DNA of 64,000 nt from Notamacropus eugenii (taxonomy: Eukaryota; Chordata; Mammalia; Diprotodontia; Macropodidae). Below the pieces are notes generated by a model. It was not told the DNA's origin, did no database searches, and was given only the letters and a program-made list of their open reading frames with translations. Where the stretch lies: NCBI RefSeq assembly GCF_028372415.1, contig NC_092877.1, forward strand, positions 252,231,510-252,295,509, given 5' to 3'. A program made the position numbers and the translations under genes. This document shows, piece after piece, positions 22,745 to 35,689 of this stretch (its first letter is position 1; the number at the start of each line of letters is the position of its first letter).

Positions 22745-23585
22745 ACATAACTGATAAAGGATATGAGAGAAGAGTTCTTAAAAGAACTGATAAGTATTCA
22801 TAACCTCATGAAAGAATGCTCCATATTGCTAATAATAAGATGAATGCAAATCAAAACAACTCTGAGATTTCACCTCCCACCCTTCAAATTGGAAAAAAAA
22901 CATGATTAAAAAATAACAGTACTAAATATTGGAGCTGTGAAATGGTACAATGATTTGGGAAAACAATTAAGAATTAAACACTAAAATATTCATAGTCCTT
23001 TGAACCAGACACTACACCGAACTTAGGAGACAAGGAAACTGTTAATAAGAAATAAGTCCCCATATGCTCCAAAAGAGTTATGATAATATCTTCTGTGATA
23101 TCTAAGTTGGAAACAAAGTATATGCTCATATACTGAATTGGGGAATGACTGAACAAATTGTAATACATAAATGTAATGGAATATTACTGTGCTGTAAGAA
23201 GTGATATGGGTGAAAAATATAGAGAAATACTTAAAGATACACATGAATTGATGCAGAGTAAAGAGCCCCCAAAATACACAATAGTGTAGCAATGCAAATG
23301 GAAGGAACATATGGGAGGCAAAAAGTTAATTTAACAAAATAATGAAGGCCAAGCAGGACCTCAATGAAGTAATATGGAAAGATGCCTCCAGCCCTCTTCC
23401 CAACCCCTCTTTGTGGTGGTCTACATCTGTTACATGCACACATTTTCAGAGTTTTTTCAATGTAACAGTCAGTTGAGCTGATTTTTTTTCTTCAAAATAC
23501 CAGTTCTTACATGAGTTGGCCCTTGAAGAGAAGATGATATATTTGGTGTAACTATGATGATTTAAGATATCAATAAAAACTTATT
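22745..23585 (+). mobile_element. L1-lineage LINE 3' end, sense
   Basis: The left two thirds align by eye with the ORF2 C-terminal and 3' UTR region of the L1 at 34.7-35.3 kb: 'atgcaaatcaaaacaactct' (22846), 'aattggggaatgactgaaca' (23137), 'ggaatattactgtgctgtaa' (23179). The final 350 bp are a different 3' UTR ending in 'atcaataaaaacttattaaa', so this is a different and older subfamily. Confidence 0.65.
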
Positions 23586-23589
23586 AAAA

Positions 23590-26500
23590 ATGAACTGGAT
23601 ATGTCATTTAAACACTGTGTCTGCAATCAGGGATGAATTGAATAGGAAGGAAAGATGAAAGCAAAGAAGACAAAGAAATTTCCATTTTGCAGTTGGAAAC
23701 AAATGTTACTTTGACAACCAAGAATGCGAGACACCTAGAACAACCTCTTCTAGGTGTGGAATTGTTGGCCCAGTTAGTTGACTTTTTATATTTCAAGACA
23801 TTCTGTACAATGAATATTTGTGTAAAAATATTTATGGACTATATCCTAATATCCAGAAGGAAATCAACTCAAGTTGAATAATCGTCATAGTTTAATTTAT
23901 ATTCCCTTTTGCCCTTTCTGCAAAATCAATTTTAATTTTGTCCTGGTGAGCAGATTGTGTCAATGTTTTGAAGCTTAGAACATATTCTCATTGATGGTTA
24001 TTGTTAAACAGACAAAAATGTTATGGAAAAGAAAATTTAGAGCATATGAGTTATGTTTATTTTAGTAGAGAAAAATATGGCATTCTGGATTATTAGCACT
24101 TGCTTGGTAATTGAAATTTTACCTGTGCCTGAAGGATTTTAATCATTCATGATCCTTTAAGACATGTTAGATTGACCCAATCCATCATAAATCATTGTTT
24201 TGCACTATACTCTGGTAGTACATGTACAAATAAATGATTAAGACTATTTATCATTAAGAAATGATAAATGATTAAATGGTTCTAATGTCTTATTGTTTGC
24301 ATCAATAAAATTATTTGTACTAAACTTTGTAAATGAATTTTTAGTTCTTAACAATTTTGATTCAGTTTTATGTTACCCACAGATCCAAAACAAAAACCAC
24401 CATCAGAGTAGTTCCTTGAATTATCAAATTTTGGTGGTCCAGAATAATGATTTTATCCAGGTAAGAAACTCCTTCCTGTAAAAATAACCTCCACTGATGG
24501 CAGATTGCCTTGGAGTAAAGAGAAGTCAATAATATTTCTCCGTGGTGTGCTCATAGGGCCAATATGTCAGAGGCAAAATCTGAACCATCTCTCCATAACT
24601 CCAAGTCAGACTTTTCTTCTTATAGCCATTCAAATAAATGCTAATACAGTAGTAGTGGTATTCCTGTTATTGATTCAGAATGCAATTCAACAAACATTTT
24701 TTAAGCGTTAGAGCAGACTGTATACATTTCATGAAGATTATAGTTCCCTGAATTGACTATCCTAATACAGATAACAAAATGCCATCAAGTTTACCTCCTT
24801 CCCAGCTACTCTCTTTTCCTTTTACACAGAAAAAAACAATATGTCAAACTGAATCACTAAGAATAAGTTTTATAGTCTTTCATTTTAAGCAAAGCTATTT
24901 TTTTTTTTTTTTTTGGTGTGAGCCTAGGTGAAGAATTGAAGAAATGAGCATTCACTAGGCACTTGAAAATGTCTAATATAAATGTTCTGGTTCTGCCCTG
25001 AGATAGAACTGTTTGTGTTTTGGTTAAGAAAAAAGAACCTGAGTTTCTTATTTAAAAAGACAGGGGAAAAACAAACTTTATCCTCTCAAGATTGGATATT
25101 GTTTAGAGCTTAAAGACCCAATTTATCTTAGAAAGATAATAAATGCAGTCAACACTAAACAAATGTCCTCCCTAGATTGACAATTTTGCCCTATTTTCTT
25201 CTTGTTGCTTTAATTATGGTTTATAGCTGTTACCTTTATTTATATTTCTGTGTGAATTGATTTGAAAATTTTCCAGATAAAAGGAAATCATAAGAGGATA
25301 AATGAATGTCATTTTGATGAGTTGAAGAAAAGCTACCTTTTCATAAAATGTAAAATACTTTGTGTTTTCATCAAAAATATTTGCTTTAAAAAAAACTGAA
25401 GGCAAAATCATAGAGGCCTAAAACAGAAAGAATTATATTTTCAGTCTTACTGCACCATATAAATTATAGGGCATCAGCAGTTCTCTCATGCTACCTTGAC
25501 ATGACTTTCCTCTTTTTCCCTTCAATGCTTTATTCTACTTCAGAGAGCAAGTTCTAAAAGCCTTTTCCCAGACACAGTTTTTATTAATCCTTGAAATGGT
25601 AATTTTAGGCACGAGGTTCAACTTTGGGGGAAAAAAAAATCATCTCATATAAAACCTTTAGGCCAAATCTTGCATTCAATTACACATATACCTCTCCCAC
25701 TGATTTTACCGCTTGGGCAGAAGTATATCATCTCTTGGTTGAACACCAAATTTCTCTAAGTATTTTCATTTCAAAACCCTTATGTCATTATCAAAGACAT
25801 AATATTTTATCCCATTGTTTCTAATTATGATATGAATTTGAGGATAACAATGGATTTTATTAATTATATGTATGGCTTCACATGTTAAATGTGATATGAC
25901 AAACAGTAATTATGAAATCATTACTGTAATAGGTACCCATAACAAATTGGGAAAATTAAGGAACATATCTCTTACCTACAGGTGAGAAGAATTTTTTTTT
26001 TTTAAAAAAAAGGAGAGGATATCTGCACTCAGATGCAAATGCTATAAATTTACAAGTCTAATTTGTGTGTTTTACTACACTCAGATCAGGGAAATATACA
26101 AACAATATGGGGATTTTTTTTTTTAACAGTGAGGAGGTCAATCTGGTAAAGATCAAAATGTCATTAAATTGTAAGTTGTATTTTGAATGAAGGATCAGGA
26201 GTGAGAGGAGGCCAAAAAGTGTTACAAGTATGGTGAAATTATATACTGATAGAGCAGAAGTTAAAAATGGGAGAATTAAGAAGGGTAAACAGATGAACTC
26301 TTCTGTTTTGAACAGAAAAACACATACAGTGTGTTTTTCTTGGTGTAAACTGAAATATCATTAAAACAATATAACACAATTGTGATTGTTTTCATGAATT
26401 ATAATGGATTTGTTCAGTTCCATCTGCATACTCCTATGACCAACAATTGACTAGGGTGCAGACTATGGCTATGGTGGTAGATGAATTAAATAATGACTTA

Positions 26501-27300
26501 AAGTTGGTTTCAGCAAATAAAGGAATATAGCAATTTTTGTTATGTTATATAACTTTGTAAAAAGCTTCATTCTACTACCTTTAAAATATATGTAGCGATA
26601 TATCTGATTGATTTTAGAGAAATTTTACATAAAACTCATGGGTTCTAATTTTATTATTTAATTTATGCAGGTTCCTAAAATAATTCACTAAACTATTAAA
26701 GTGGGAATTAGCGAAGGGGGAAAATGCTAAGACAATAAAATTAATTAATTGCAAATGGAAAAAAAAAGAGTATTTTTAAAAAGATAGCACCCCTTCTTTG
26801 GGTAGATGTGATCATAACTAATGACAAATAGAAGGAATTGTTGTTTCATTCTTAGTTAACTTATTTTTTTCTCTAACAAGGAGATAGTCTTTTGCCTGGA
26901 AAAGACAAATCAAATATGGCAATCAGAGTTGATATGAGACAAGTAAGGAGGTAGTGAGAGAGTTTCTAGTTGCTTAGATGAACTCAAGTTACCTCGCCCA
27001 TAAGAACTACATCTGCAGGCACTGAAAGATGTGATTGCTAAGAGAAGTTTTGATCTTTAAAAGGATGTTGCATTACAGTAAAAATATTTCAGTCTTGGAG
27101 TGGGGCGAATATAACAATTAGGAAAAACAGTGGTATCCGTATATCAACCTGTATAACAATTTAGGCCAATAAGCTTGTCATTAGTACCTGACAAAATTCT
27201 AAAACTTTTTATTTCAATGTATTGCTAATGAAGATATGGAAAAGGAATTGGTGGTAACAGAGCCAGCATCACTTAATAAAGAACTATCCATATGAGGCTA
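23590..27300. other. Unclassified AT-rich intergenic sequence
   Basis: About 3.7 kb with no gene, RNA or repeat that I can name. Only homopolymer runs stand out (T at 24898-24914, T and A runs near 25990-26015 and 26105-26124). Confidence 0.4.
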
Positions 27301-27303
27301 AGC

Positions 27304-27382
27304 TTTCCTTCCTTCCTTCCTTCCTTCCTTCCTTCCTTCCTTCCTTCCTTCCTTCCTTCCTTCCTGCCTTCCTTCCTTCCTT
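27304..27382. repeat. (CCTT)n microsatellite
   Basis: About 19 tandem TTCC/CCTT units with a single CCTG variant. The opposite strand is a pure purine tract. Confidence 0.97.
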
Positions 27383-27589
27383 TTCACTTTATTTCATTTT
27401 TCCCATCTTTCTTTCTCTCACTGATTTGATGATAAATTGGATTACGAGAATAGACCAGATGTGTTTACCTAAATTTAAAAGTATTTAATAGTTTCTTGCT
27501 ATCACGGTAGAAAAGATGGAGAGCTGTGGGGTAGAAAAAAATATAATTAGATGGAAAAAGATTGAATGCATAGTCACAAAGAATATTCC

Positions 27590-28340
27590 ATTACAGGTTC
27601 CATGTCAGCTTTTGTTGATAGCTCTATTGGAATTCCTAAAGGATCTCTGATTTTCCCCATGCTTTTAGTATTGTCATCAATGACATGAATAAAGCCATAA
27701 ATATCATGTTGATTGAATTTGTATGTGACACACAATTAGCATCACCAGTTAACACACTTTTTGAAAGGATCTAAAGTGATCATAAATGTAGAATGTTTGA
27801 CTTCATCTAACAGTGATATTTTATTAGGGATAAATATAAAGTCATATACTTGGATTTAAAAAATTACATTGATGAATCCTACATGGAACGAGTACTGCTT
27901 AACAGTACTTTTACTGAAAGAAAAAGATATTGATTGTACAGCTAAAAAAGCTATTACATGATTATAGGTCAGAGTGTATTTATAGTATTGTGTTTAGGTC
28001 TAAGTACTACATTTTAAGCAAGCTGAGTGTCATCTAGAGGAAAGCAAGAAAGATGGTGAAAAATCTTGAAATTGATGCCTTGTGAGAAATGGTTGAAGGA
28101 ATTTGTTACTTAACATGGAGAATAGTGAAGGTAAAAATGTTGATTCTTTCCTGTATTTTAAAGAGTTATTACCCAGACAGAATAAATTAACTTGTTTTGT
28201 TTGACCTCAAAGGGTAGGACTAGGAATAATGAGTGAAAATTGAAGAGAAGCAAATTTGGGCTTGGTGTAGAAGAGAAGCCTTCTAACAATTAGATAAAAT
28301 CAAATTTGAAACAGGCTTTGAAAATCTGTGATTCCTTAAC
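27590..28340 (+). mobile_element. CR1/L3-like LINE, ORF2 C-terminal remnant
   Basis: Sense remnant of a CR1-clade LINE. Landmarks in order are 'gtcatcaatgacatgaataa' (27674), 'gtatgtgacacacaattagc' (27721, from the region encoding the RT A(D)D motif), 'attagggataaatataaagt' (27822), 'aaaaagctattacatgatta' (27944), 'tagaggaaagcaagaaagat' (28035) and 'gaagccttctaacaattaga' (28276). The order matches mammalian L3/CR1 consensus text. It has many stops and is very old. Confidence 0.7.
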
Positions 28341-28379
28341 ATATTAGTGACCCAAAGGATTTGGAGCAGGGCTGTATAG

Positions 28380-31089
28380 GGTTCATGACTAACAGAATAT
28401 TAACTAGAGACGGACAACTAGGGTTTTTCCAAGGCTGCTGACAGTGTTTATTTGGAAGAATAAAAACAAGTTTAGTATCTTGTTAACAAACATAGTTAGA
28501 ACTAGGAAGTTACTAGATGGCTTACTCTTGCCACATACACATGTAAGCACTTAAACTATAAAGCCATTCCAGGTCAGTTTAACCCTTTTCAAACTTCCCA
28601 TCTTTGGTGGGCTGGCTAAACTAGTCAGTGGTTCATATTCTGCAAGGAAAGATAGATAGTTGGGATTCTGATCACAACTGGTTATTAGCCTTGAAGGGGC
28701 AGTGCAGGGGTGGAAATAACTGGGTAGTCCTATCCATTGGTGCATTGGGGTACATATGAACACTTAGATCAGCAGTAATCAAAGGGAGAGGGCAGGGAGA
28801 ATGAAGTTGTAGGTACACAAAGGGCAGAAAAAGCCGTCACTCCCACCAATGCACAAGGAGTCTTTTTCTCATGTACCAAAAGTGTCAGACTGTCTTTTGG
28901 TGAGAAACAAAGAGGTGCTGTCAATGCATTGACTTTTTATTCTCTTGCAGGGTTTATTGGGCGAGTAGGTGGTTTGGAGGTCCAGCTAGTGGGTTTTTTA
29001 AATGATACCTAGATTTCAGTTGCTTCTGGTACAAATGTTGTAATGCTTAATTTCTGGCTGGTCAAGGAACGCTCATCACTAAGGGTGATGGCCAAGACTG
29101 TTAGTCTAAGATAGACCTGCACAACTTATAAACTTCTTTAGGCTAAAGATAGGTTAACCTAGAGACAGTGATGCTAGTTCATTGCCATGTGTCATGTGAC
29201 AAACAGTGGCAAGCCTACATTTTTCTTGGACTGCCCAAAGGCCCTATGTTGTGCAGCCTTGGTCTAAGACTGGATTTATGCCCACTTGTGGCCCCCTTGC
29301 CATTATTGTCTCCCTAGAAATGTTTTAGTTATCTCCACTAAGGGTCCTGACACCACTCCCCATGTGAGCACGTAGAGTTCAACTTTTCAGAGACATAAAT
29401 CTTGCTACTTAATTTTTCTGATAATGGAGATTAAAAAATTACCAACACTACCACCTTGCTATAAAAGAGGGAGGAAAAGTGTAATGGAAATTTCTATTGC
29501 AGGTGGAGATTGGAGTAGAAACCAGGATGATGTGATACTGAATGTTGATTTTCTGCTGGTGTTAAATATGGGATTAGAGTTGAAAGCAGAGACTAAAAAA
29601 CATATTTAAGAGAGAAATTTGCTGTCAATGAAGTCCAACTCTCAGGGTTTAAAGTTTAGTGCTGAGAAACTTCTGACAGGTTGAGGTAGACCTGGAATAT
29701 AAATGTAATTTGTTGATCTCAAAGGCTGTACTGATGCCTTGGAATTTTAAACCTAGACATGAGCCATCTGGCCCTGATTTCTAAATAAATTAAAAGCAAC
29801 ATTTGCTTCTATGGTATTACCAGACAGTACTATAGTTATTTGCATGCATTCCTGTCTTTAGTAACTTCCATCAAATTTTTGTGGTGTCAGACACCACGCA
29901 TGCTTCTAAGATGCCTTTCTGGTCTCCAAGACCTGATTTTGGTGGGGTGTCTATGTTGAGAGAGTTTCATCTCTTCTGGGTTATGTTAATAGTAGTCCAA
30001 AAGCAGGTAATATTTTTTAGTCCATGACATTCCCATTCATTCTGTATTGATGATAACTCCTGAATTTAACAGGAGGCACAGACTTTCTTTTATCAAAATT
30101 TCTATCCATTTAGCAGCAAATGCAGACCCAGGTTTGAATTATATGACTTCTGTAGGGTCAATTGGGAGTACAAATATTCATACTAGAAGGGATCTATAGT
30201 CAATATGAAATTAATTTGAACAAAAAGAAAGGTTCCTATTATTCAATCTGTCAGGTTTTTTGAAGTTCTTTTATGGTCAGAGAATCTCAAATCCTGTTTG
30301 CAAAAATTCTCCTGAAATTCTGGAAGTATTTTTGTGTTTCATGTGGCCTCTTTGCCTGTAACACATCTTGTAAGTTGGGCTGTGCTGCCTTTATATCTCC
30401 CAAATATATACCTATTTATGTGTCATAGGGGCAGGAAAGAACTGGAAATGGAAACTATATTCTGACTGGAAAGAGGTATACCATATGGAGGAATGAACCA
30501 AGCTATTATAGCAGAACTCCATTGTGAGCAGAGGCCAATCCTCCTAATGGGAGAAAGTGTAACAATGAAAGATGTTTCTACAGGTAATAATGGCAATTAA
30601 GAGGTAAACCTTAATTTGGAGGGCAGTGACCAAGACACACTTAATGAGTTACCAAAATTGGTTACCTTAAACCACTTAGAGGCAAGATGAAAAACCAAGC
30701 AAGTAGAACATTTTATTTTGTTGTCTTGAGTATTTTGGAAGTCCAGGGAATGGAGCAAACCATGTTACATATATTCATCACTAGCACCAATGTGAATTTT
30801 TAATTCCATGAGTGTGGGAACCCAAGTCTCCTATGACTCTTCCTCAGGTGAACTGATGGTTTAGGAGTGGAAGAAACAACATTTTATATTTTCCATACTA
30901 GGTACTTTCTTCAAGGTGTACATGATGTGATTTAAAGTTGCTAAGAACCATGAGAATGACAAGGTACAAGGCAGAGTTGCTTGAAATGAATTCACACACT
31001 CAAGCCTTCTTTCAGTCAAAACACAATGTTTATTGTGATGCCGATATTAGCAGGCAAAGGGTCCAGGTGTCTTTGGGAGTGGGTATCAG
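28380..31089. other. Unclassified block with slightly higher GC
   Basis: About 2.7 kb not matching any L1, L2, SINE or CR1 signature that I know. Parts (28550-29360) are visibly richer in G and C than the flanks. The longest open frames are about 70 codons with no recognisable domain. An old, unrecognised interspersed element is possible, but I cannot assign one. Confidence 0.35.
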
Positions 31090-31168
31090 TGATCTGTAGA
31101 TGGGAAATTACATGGACACTTGACTGAGAGGGAGGCTTCTGAGAGTTCTGGAAGAAATAGTTGTAGTC
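31090..31168 (+). repeat. Tandem array, left stub
   Basis: Short left end of the roughly 78-bp tandem array ('gggaaattacatggacactt' then 'cttctgagagttctgg'), cut by the RPL19 retrocopy. Confidence 0.6.
31153..31168. repeat. Target-site duplication, left copy (RPL19 retrocopy)
   Basis: AGAAATAGTTGTAGTC, identical to 31823-31838. The host sequence duplicated is a unit of the tandem array. Confidence 0.93.
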
Positions 31169-31822
31169 TTGCTCCTTTCTTTTCCTGTGCTGTCGCTGCA
31201 GCTATAAGTATGCTCAGGCTTCAGAAGAAGGTTATCTCCAGTGGATGTGGAAAGAAGAAGGTATGGCTTGACCCCAATGAGACCAATGAAATCACCAACA
31301 CAGATCAAAGACGGACTTATCATCTGGAATCCTGTTACTGTACAAGATGATGGAAAAATATTCTGGCTCAATTGAAGGGCAGGCACATGGGTATTGGTAG
31401 GAGAAAGGGTACTGCCAATGTTCATATGCCTGAGAAAGTGACTTGGATGAGAAGAATGAGGATTCTGTGATGTCTGCTCCAAAGATATCATGAATTCAAA
31501 AAGATTGAACACCACATGTACGAAAGCCTTGAAGGTGAAGGGAAATATGCTTAAGAATAAGCAAATCCTCATGGAACACATTTATAAACTGAAGGCAGGC
31601 AAGGCCTGGAAGAAGCTCTTGGCTTACCAGGCTGAAGTTTACTTGTCCAACACTAAACTACCACGAAAGCATCGAGAAGAGTATCTACAGTCTAAGAAAG
31701 AGATCAAGACTTTGTCCAAGGAGGAGGAGACCAAGAAATGATCCTCCCTATTTCCTCCGTATATAGTAAGTACCCTTCTATTTGACTTATACAAAAAACT
31801 TGATAGACTATCAAAAAAAGAG
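31169..31822 (+). pseudogene. RPL19: RPL19 processed pseudogene
   Basis: Intronless copy of the mRNA for ribosomal protein L19 (eL19), a large-subunit protein. The leader is pyrimidine-rich ('cctttcttttcctgtgct'), as in ribosomal-protein mRNAs. The start codon position (31204-31206) reads ATA instead of ATG. The N-terminal part reads 'SMLRLQKK' and '[17 protein letters not shown]'. After that come small deletions and frame changes, so the middle is in other frames ('GRHMGIGR', '[14 protein letters not shown]'). The C-terminal 60 codons are back in one frame, with '[20 protein letters not shown]' and the final '[11 protein letters not shown]' before the TGA at 31739-31741. About 80 bases of 3' sequence and an A-rich end precede the exact 16-bp duplication. 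Not able to make L19. Confidence 0.93.
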
Positions 31823-32635
31823 AGAAATAGTTGTAGTCCTAATGGTTTTCGTCTAAACATTGGTGATCACCCAAGAAGTTACATGATCCTGAGAGGTCTG
31901 AAATAAATGATAACAATCCTAAGAAGTCTATGCTAAATGCAGGTAATCAATCAAGCAGTTTTACAGTCTTGAGTTAAATGACAATTATTCTAAGTCACTA
32001 TTTAAATGACAGTGACAGAAAAGGTGTAGGAGGATTCATGGTACAAAGAGTTCTGAGTGATGTCTGGAATTTACTTGGTCCTGAATTCCTGAGTTCTAAG
32101 GAAAATGTTAATAGTCCCAAGAGTTCTGAGATAAACAGTAGTGACTCAATGAAAGTTTCATAGTGATGAGTTTCAACTACATGGAAATTGTATTAAGAAT
32201 TCTGAACTAAATGGTGAGACCATCTAGGAAGTTATATTGTGCTAAGAGTTCTCAGTTAAATGACACAAGTTTCAAGGGTTTTTAATTAAATGTGCTGATT
32301 AACTATGGGAAAGCATTATTTTGAAAATTCTGAGCTGTATATCAATAGTTCTAAGAGTTCTGAGCTTAATGGTGGTATACACTTGAGAGAACGAATGGTT
32401 CTGAGATAATTGTGGTGACCAGTAGGAAACTGATGGTAAGGAGAAATTTGAGCTAAATGGCAAAAATCCTAAGAGATCAGAGCTAAATAGAAGTTACTAA
32501 CGAGGACACTCCATGATCCTGAGAGTTCTGAGTTAAATGCCAGTAGTCCTAAGACTTCTGAACTAAATTGTACTTGCTTGAGTAGGAGGATCATGGCACT
32601 TCAAGTTCGTGGCTAAATAATAACAATACATTAAA
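31823..32635 (+). repeat. Degenerate ~78-bp tandem array, middle segment
   Basis: Continues the array right of the RPL19 retrocopy (31823-31838 is also its right target duplication). Two alternating subunits share the core 'TTCTGAGCTAAATGG'. The short one (~30 bp) continues 'CAATAGTCCTAAGAG'. The longer one (~48 bp) continues 'TGGTGACCAACTAGGAAG', then 'TTGCATGGTCCTGAGAG'. Units differ from each other by roughly a quarter of their bases by eye. No open frame runs along the array. Confidence 0.8.
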
Positions 32636-33036
32636 AAACAGAAAGAAGAAAACCAAATTACCAATAGCAAAAATGAAAGGGGTGAACTCACCTCCAATGA
32701 GAAGGAAATTAAAACAAGAATTAAAAATTACTTTGCCCAACTTTATGCACATAAATTCGACAATTTAAATGAGATGGACGATTATTTAAAAATATATATA
32801 AATTTCTCAGGTTAACAGAAGAGGAAGTTGAATTCTTAAATAGCCCCATCTCAGAAATAGAAATTGAATAAGCCATCAATGAACTCCTCAGGAAAAAATC
32901 TCCAGGGTCAGATGGATTTACAAGTGAATTCTATCAAACATTTAAAGAATAGTTAATTCCAATACTATATAGATTATTTGGGAAAATTGGGGAAGAAGGA
33001 TTACTCCCACATTCTCTTTGTGATGCAAAAAAGGTT

Positions 33037-33816
33037 TTGATACATAAACCAGGAAGAGCCAAAACAGAGAAAGAAAATTATGGAGCAGTTTCTCTAATGA
33101 ATATAGATGCAAACGTTTTAAATAAGGTTTTAGGAAAAGGAATACAGCAATTTAACAAGAGAATAATATATTATGATCAGGTAGGATTCCTACCAGGAAT
33201 GCTGGGCTGGTTCAATATTAGGAAAACTATTAGCATTATTGATCATATCAACAACAAAACTAACAGAAATCACATGATTATCTCAATAGATGCAGAAAAA
33301 GCTTTTGACAAACTACAATACTCATTCCTATTAAAAGCCTTGGAGAGCATAGCAATAAATGGAACTTTCCATAAAATAATAAGCAGTATCTATGTAAAAC
33401 GTTCATCAAGCATTATATGCAATGGAGATAAGCTAGATGAATTTCCAATAAGATCAAGGGTGAAACAAGGATGTCTATTATCACCACTATTACTCAATAT
33501 GGTGCTAGAATTGTTACATGTAGTAATAAGACAAGAAAAGGAATTAGAATTGGTGAAAAATTTCTCACTCTTTGCAGATGATATGATGATATACTTAGAG
33601 AATCCCAGAGATTCAAGTAAAAAACTACTTGAAATAATAAACAACTTTGGCAAATTTGCAGGTTACAGAATAAACCCACACAAATCTTCTGCATTTCTGT
33701 ATATTACTAACAAAACCCAACAGCAAGAGATAGAAATAGAAATCACATTTGAAGCTAGGATAGACACTATAAAATGTATTGGAGTCTACCTGCCAAAACA
33801 AATTCAGGGACTATAA
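33037..33816 (+). pseudogene. L1 ORF2 reverse transcriptase fragment (259 codons)
   Basis: The longest coding remnant in the window. It holds RT blocks in order: 'YRPISL'-type region as '[19 protein letters not shown]' (residues 14-32), '[13 protein letters not shown]' (82-94), '[20 protein letters not shown]' (141-160) and the catalytic FADD (179-182, bases 33571-33582), then 'INPHKS'. Frame flanks are interrupted, so this is a fragment and not an independent gene. Downstream pieces at 34455-34694 and 34691-35122 encode the ORF2 C-terminal region, including the Cys-rich 'CWRRCGRIGTLIHCWWRCEL' stretch. Confidence 0.9.
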
Positions 33817-35581
33817 GAACACAGTTACAAGACACTTTTCACATACATAAAGTCAGATCTAAGTAAGTGGAAAAACATTCCTTCTCATGGGTAGACCAAG
33901 CCAATATAATAAAATTCACAATTCTACCTAAATTAATTTACTTTTTTAGTACCATACCAATCAAACTATCTGATAATTATTTTCTAGAGATGGAAGAAAT
34001 AATATCAAAATTCATCTAGAAGAACAAATGGTCCAGAATATCAAGGAAACTAATGAAAAGAAATGCTAAGGAAAGTGGCTTAGCTGTAGCAGATCTCAAA
34101 TAGTACTATAAAGCAACAATTATCAAAACCACTTGGTACTGGCTAAGAAATAGAAGAGTAGACCAGTGGAATATGCTAGGTACTCAAGACACAGTACTCA
34201 ACAAATATAGCAATCTACTGTTTGATAAACCCAAGGACCCAAGCTTCTGGGATAAGAAATCACTGTCTGACAAAAATTGCTGGGAAAACTAGATAACAAT
34301 GTGACAGAAAGTAGGCATAGACAAATTCCTGACACCATACACAAGAATAAAGTCCAAATTGGTACATGATCTAGGTATAAAGATTGATACTATAAACAAA
34401 TTAGTGGAGCAAGGAATAGTATATTTATCAGATTTATGGTGAAGGGAAGAATTTTTGACTGAAAAAGAGATAGAAAGCATTATGAAATACAAAATGGATA
34501 ATTTTGATTACATTAAACTGAAAAGATTTTGCACAAACAAACCCAATGCAACCAAGATTAGGAGGGAAGCAGAAAACTGGGAAAGAATTTTTCCAACTGT
34601 GATAAAGGCTTCATTTCTAAAACACAGAGAGAATTGTGTCAAATGTACAAGAATGCAAGTCATTCCTCAATTGATATATGATCAAAAGATATGAACAGGC
34701 AATTTTCAGTAGAAGAAATTAAAAATATCTATAGTCATATGAAAAAATGCTCTAAATCACTATTGATTAGAGAGGTGCAAATCACAACTCTGAGATACCA
34801 CATCACACCTATCAGATTGGCTAACATGACAAAACAGGGAGATGATAAATGTTGGAGAAGATGTGGGAGAATTGGAACACTAATTCATTGTTGGTGGAGA
34901 TGTGAGCTGATCCAACCATTCTGGAGAACAATTTGGAGCTATGCCCAAAGAGCTATGAAAATATGCATGCCCTTTGACCCATCAATACTGCTTCTAGGAC
35001 TGTATCCCCAAGAGATCATAAATATGGGAAAGGGTCCCATATGTACAAAAATATTCATAGTAGCCCTCTTTGTGGTGACCAAAAACTGGAAATCAAGGGG
35101 ATGCCCATCATTTGGGGAATGACTGAATAAATTATGGTATATGAATATAATGGACTACTATTGTACTATAAGAAATGATGAGCAGGAAGACTTCAGAGAG
35201 GCCTGGAAAGACTTATATGATCTGATGCTGAGCGAAAGGAGCAGAACCAGGAGAACTTTGTACACAGCAACAAACATAGTGTGCAAGGATTTTTTCTAGT
35301 AGACTTAGAACTTCATTGCAGTGCAAGGACTTAAATAATTTCTCACTGCAATGCAAGGACTTAAATAATTTCCAATGGTCTTCTAAGTTAAAATGCCTTC
35401 CACATCCAGAGAAAGAACTATTGATTTCAGTTGCAGAATATAGCAGATCATTTTCTTTTGTATTATGTTTTGGTTTATTACATGGTTTCTCCATTCATTT
35501 TAATTCTTCTATGCAACATGACTATGGTGAAAATGCATTTAATAGGAATGTATGTGTAGGACCTATATGAAATTGCCCTCT

Positions 35582-35627
35582 GGGGGAGGAAAGGGAGAAG
35601 TAGGGGGAAGTAGGGGGAGGGAGGGGG
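35582..35627 (+). other. G-rich tract in L1 3' UTR (possible G-quadruplex)
   Basis: Repeated runs of GGGGG separated by A-rich spacers. The position, shortly before the poly(A) tail, matches the polypurine/G-rich tract found in 3' UTRs of many mammalian L1s. A second example is at 21448-21486. Confidence 0.7.
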
Positions 35628-35689
35628 AAAAAATCTAAGTTATATGGTAGTGATTGTACAACACTGAAAATAAAAAAAAAATATTTACA

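Larger units (their letters stand above)
32636..35688 (+). mobile_element. L1 LINE, sense, 5'-truncated (about 3 kb)
   Basis: Starts inside ORF2 upstream of the reverse transcriptase and runs to the 3' end. Frame fragments carry the RT and C-terminal domains. The 3' UTR has the G-rich tract 35582-35627 and ends 'acactgaaaataaaaaaaaaa'. ORF2 has several stops and frame changes, so the copy is dead. A small duplication of about 28 bp ('gtgcaaggacttaaataatt') sits at 35320-35372 in the 3' region. It sits within the tandem array. Confidence 0.9.

Noticed and set aside
23590-27300. Possible host-gene exons
   Set aside because: No open stretch combines with splice-like borders and a recognisable protein; the region looks non-coding.
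28380-31089. Possible old LTR-type element
   Set aside because: I could not find paired terminal repeats or any recognisable protein domain, so I leave the block unassigned.
31108-31581. 157-codon minus-strand ORF
   Set aside because: It is the antisense of the RPL19 pseudogene.
32636-35688. Active L1 source element
   Set aside because: It lacks the 5' UTR, ORF1 and the endonuclease, and ORF2 is interrupted.
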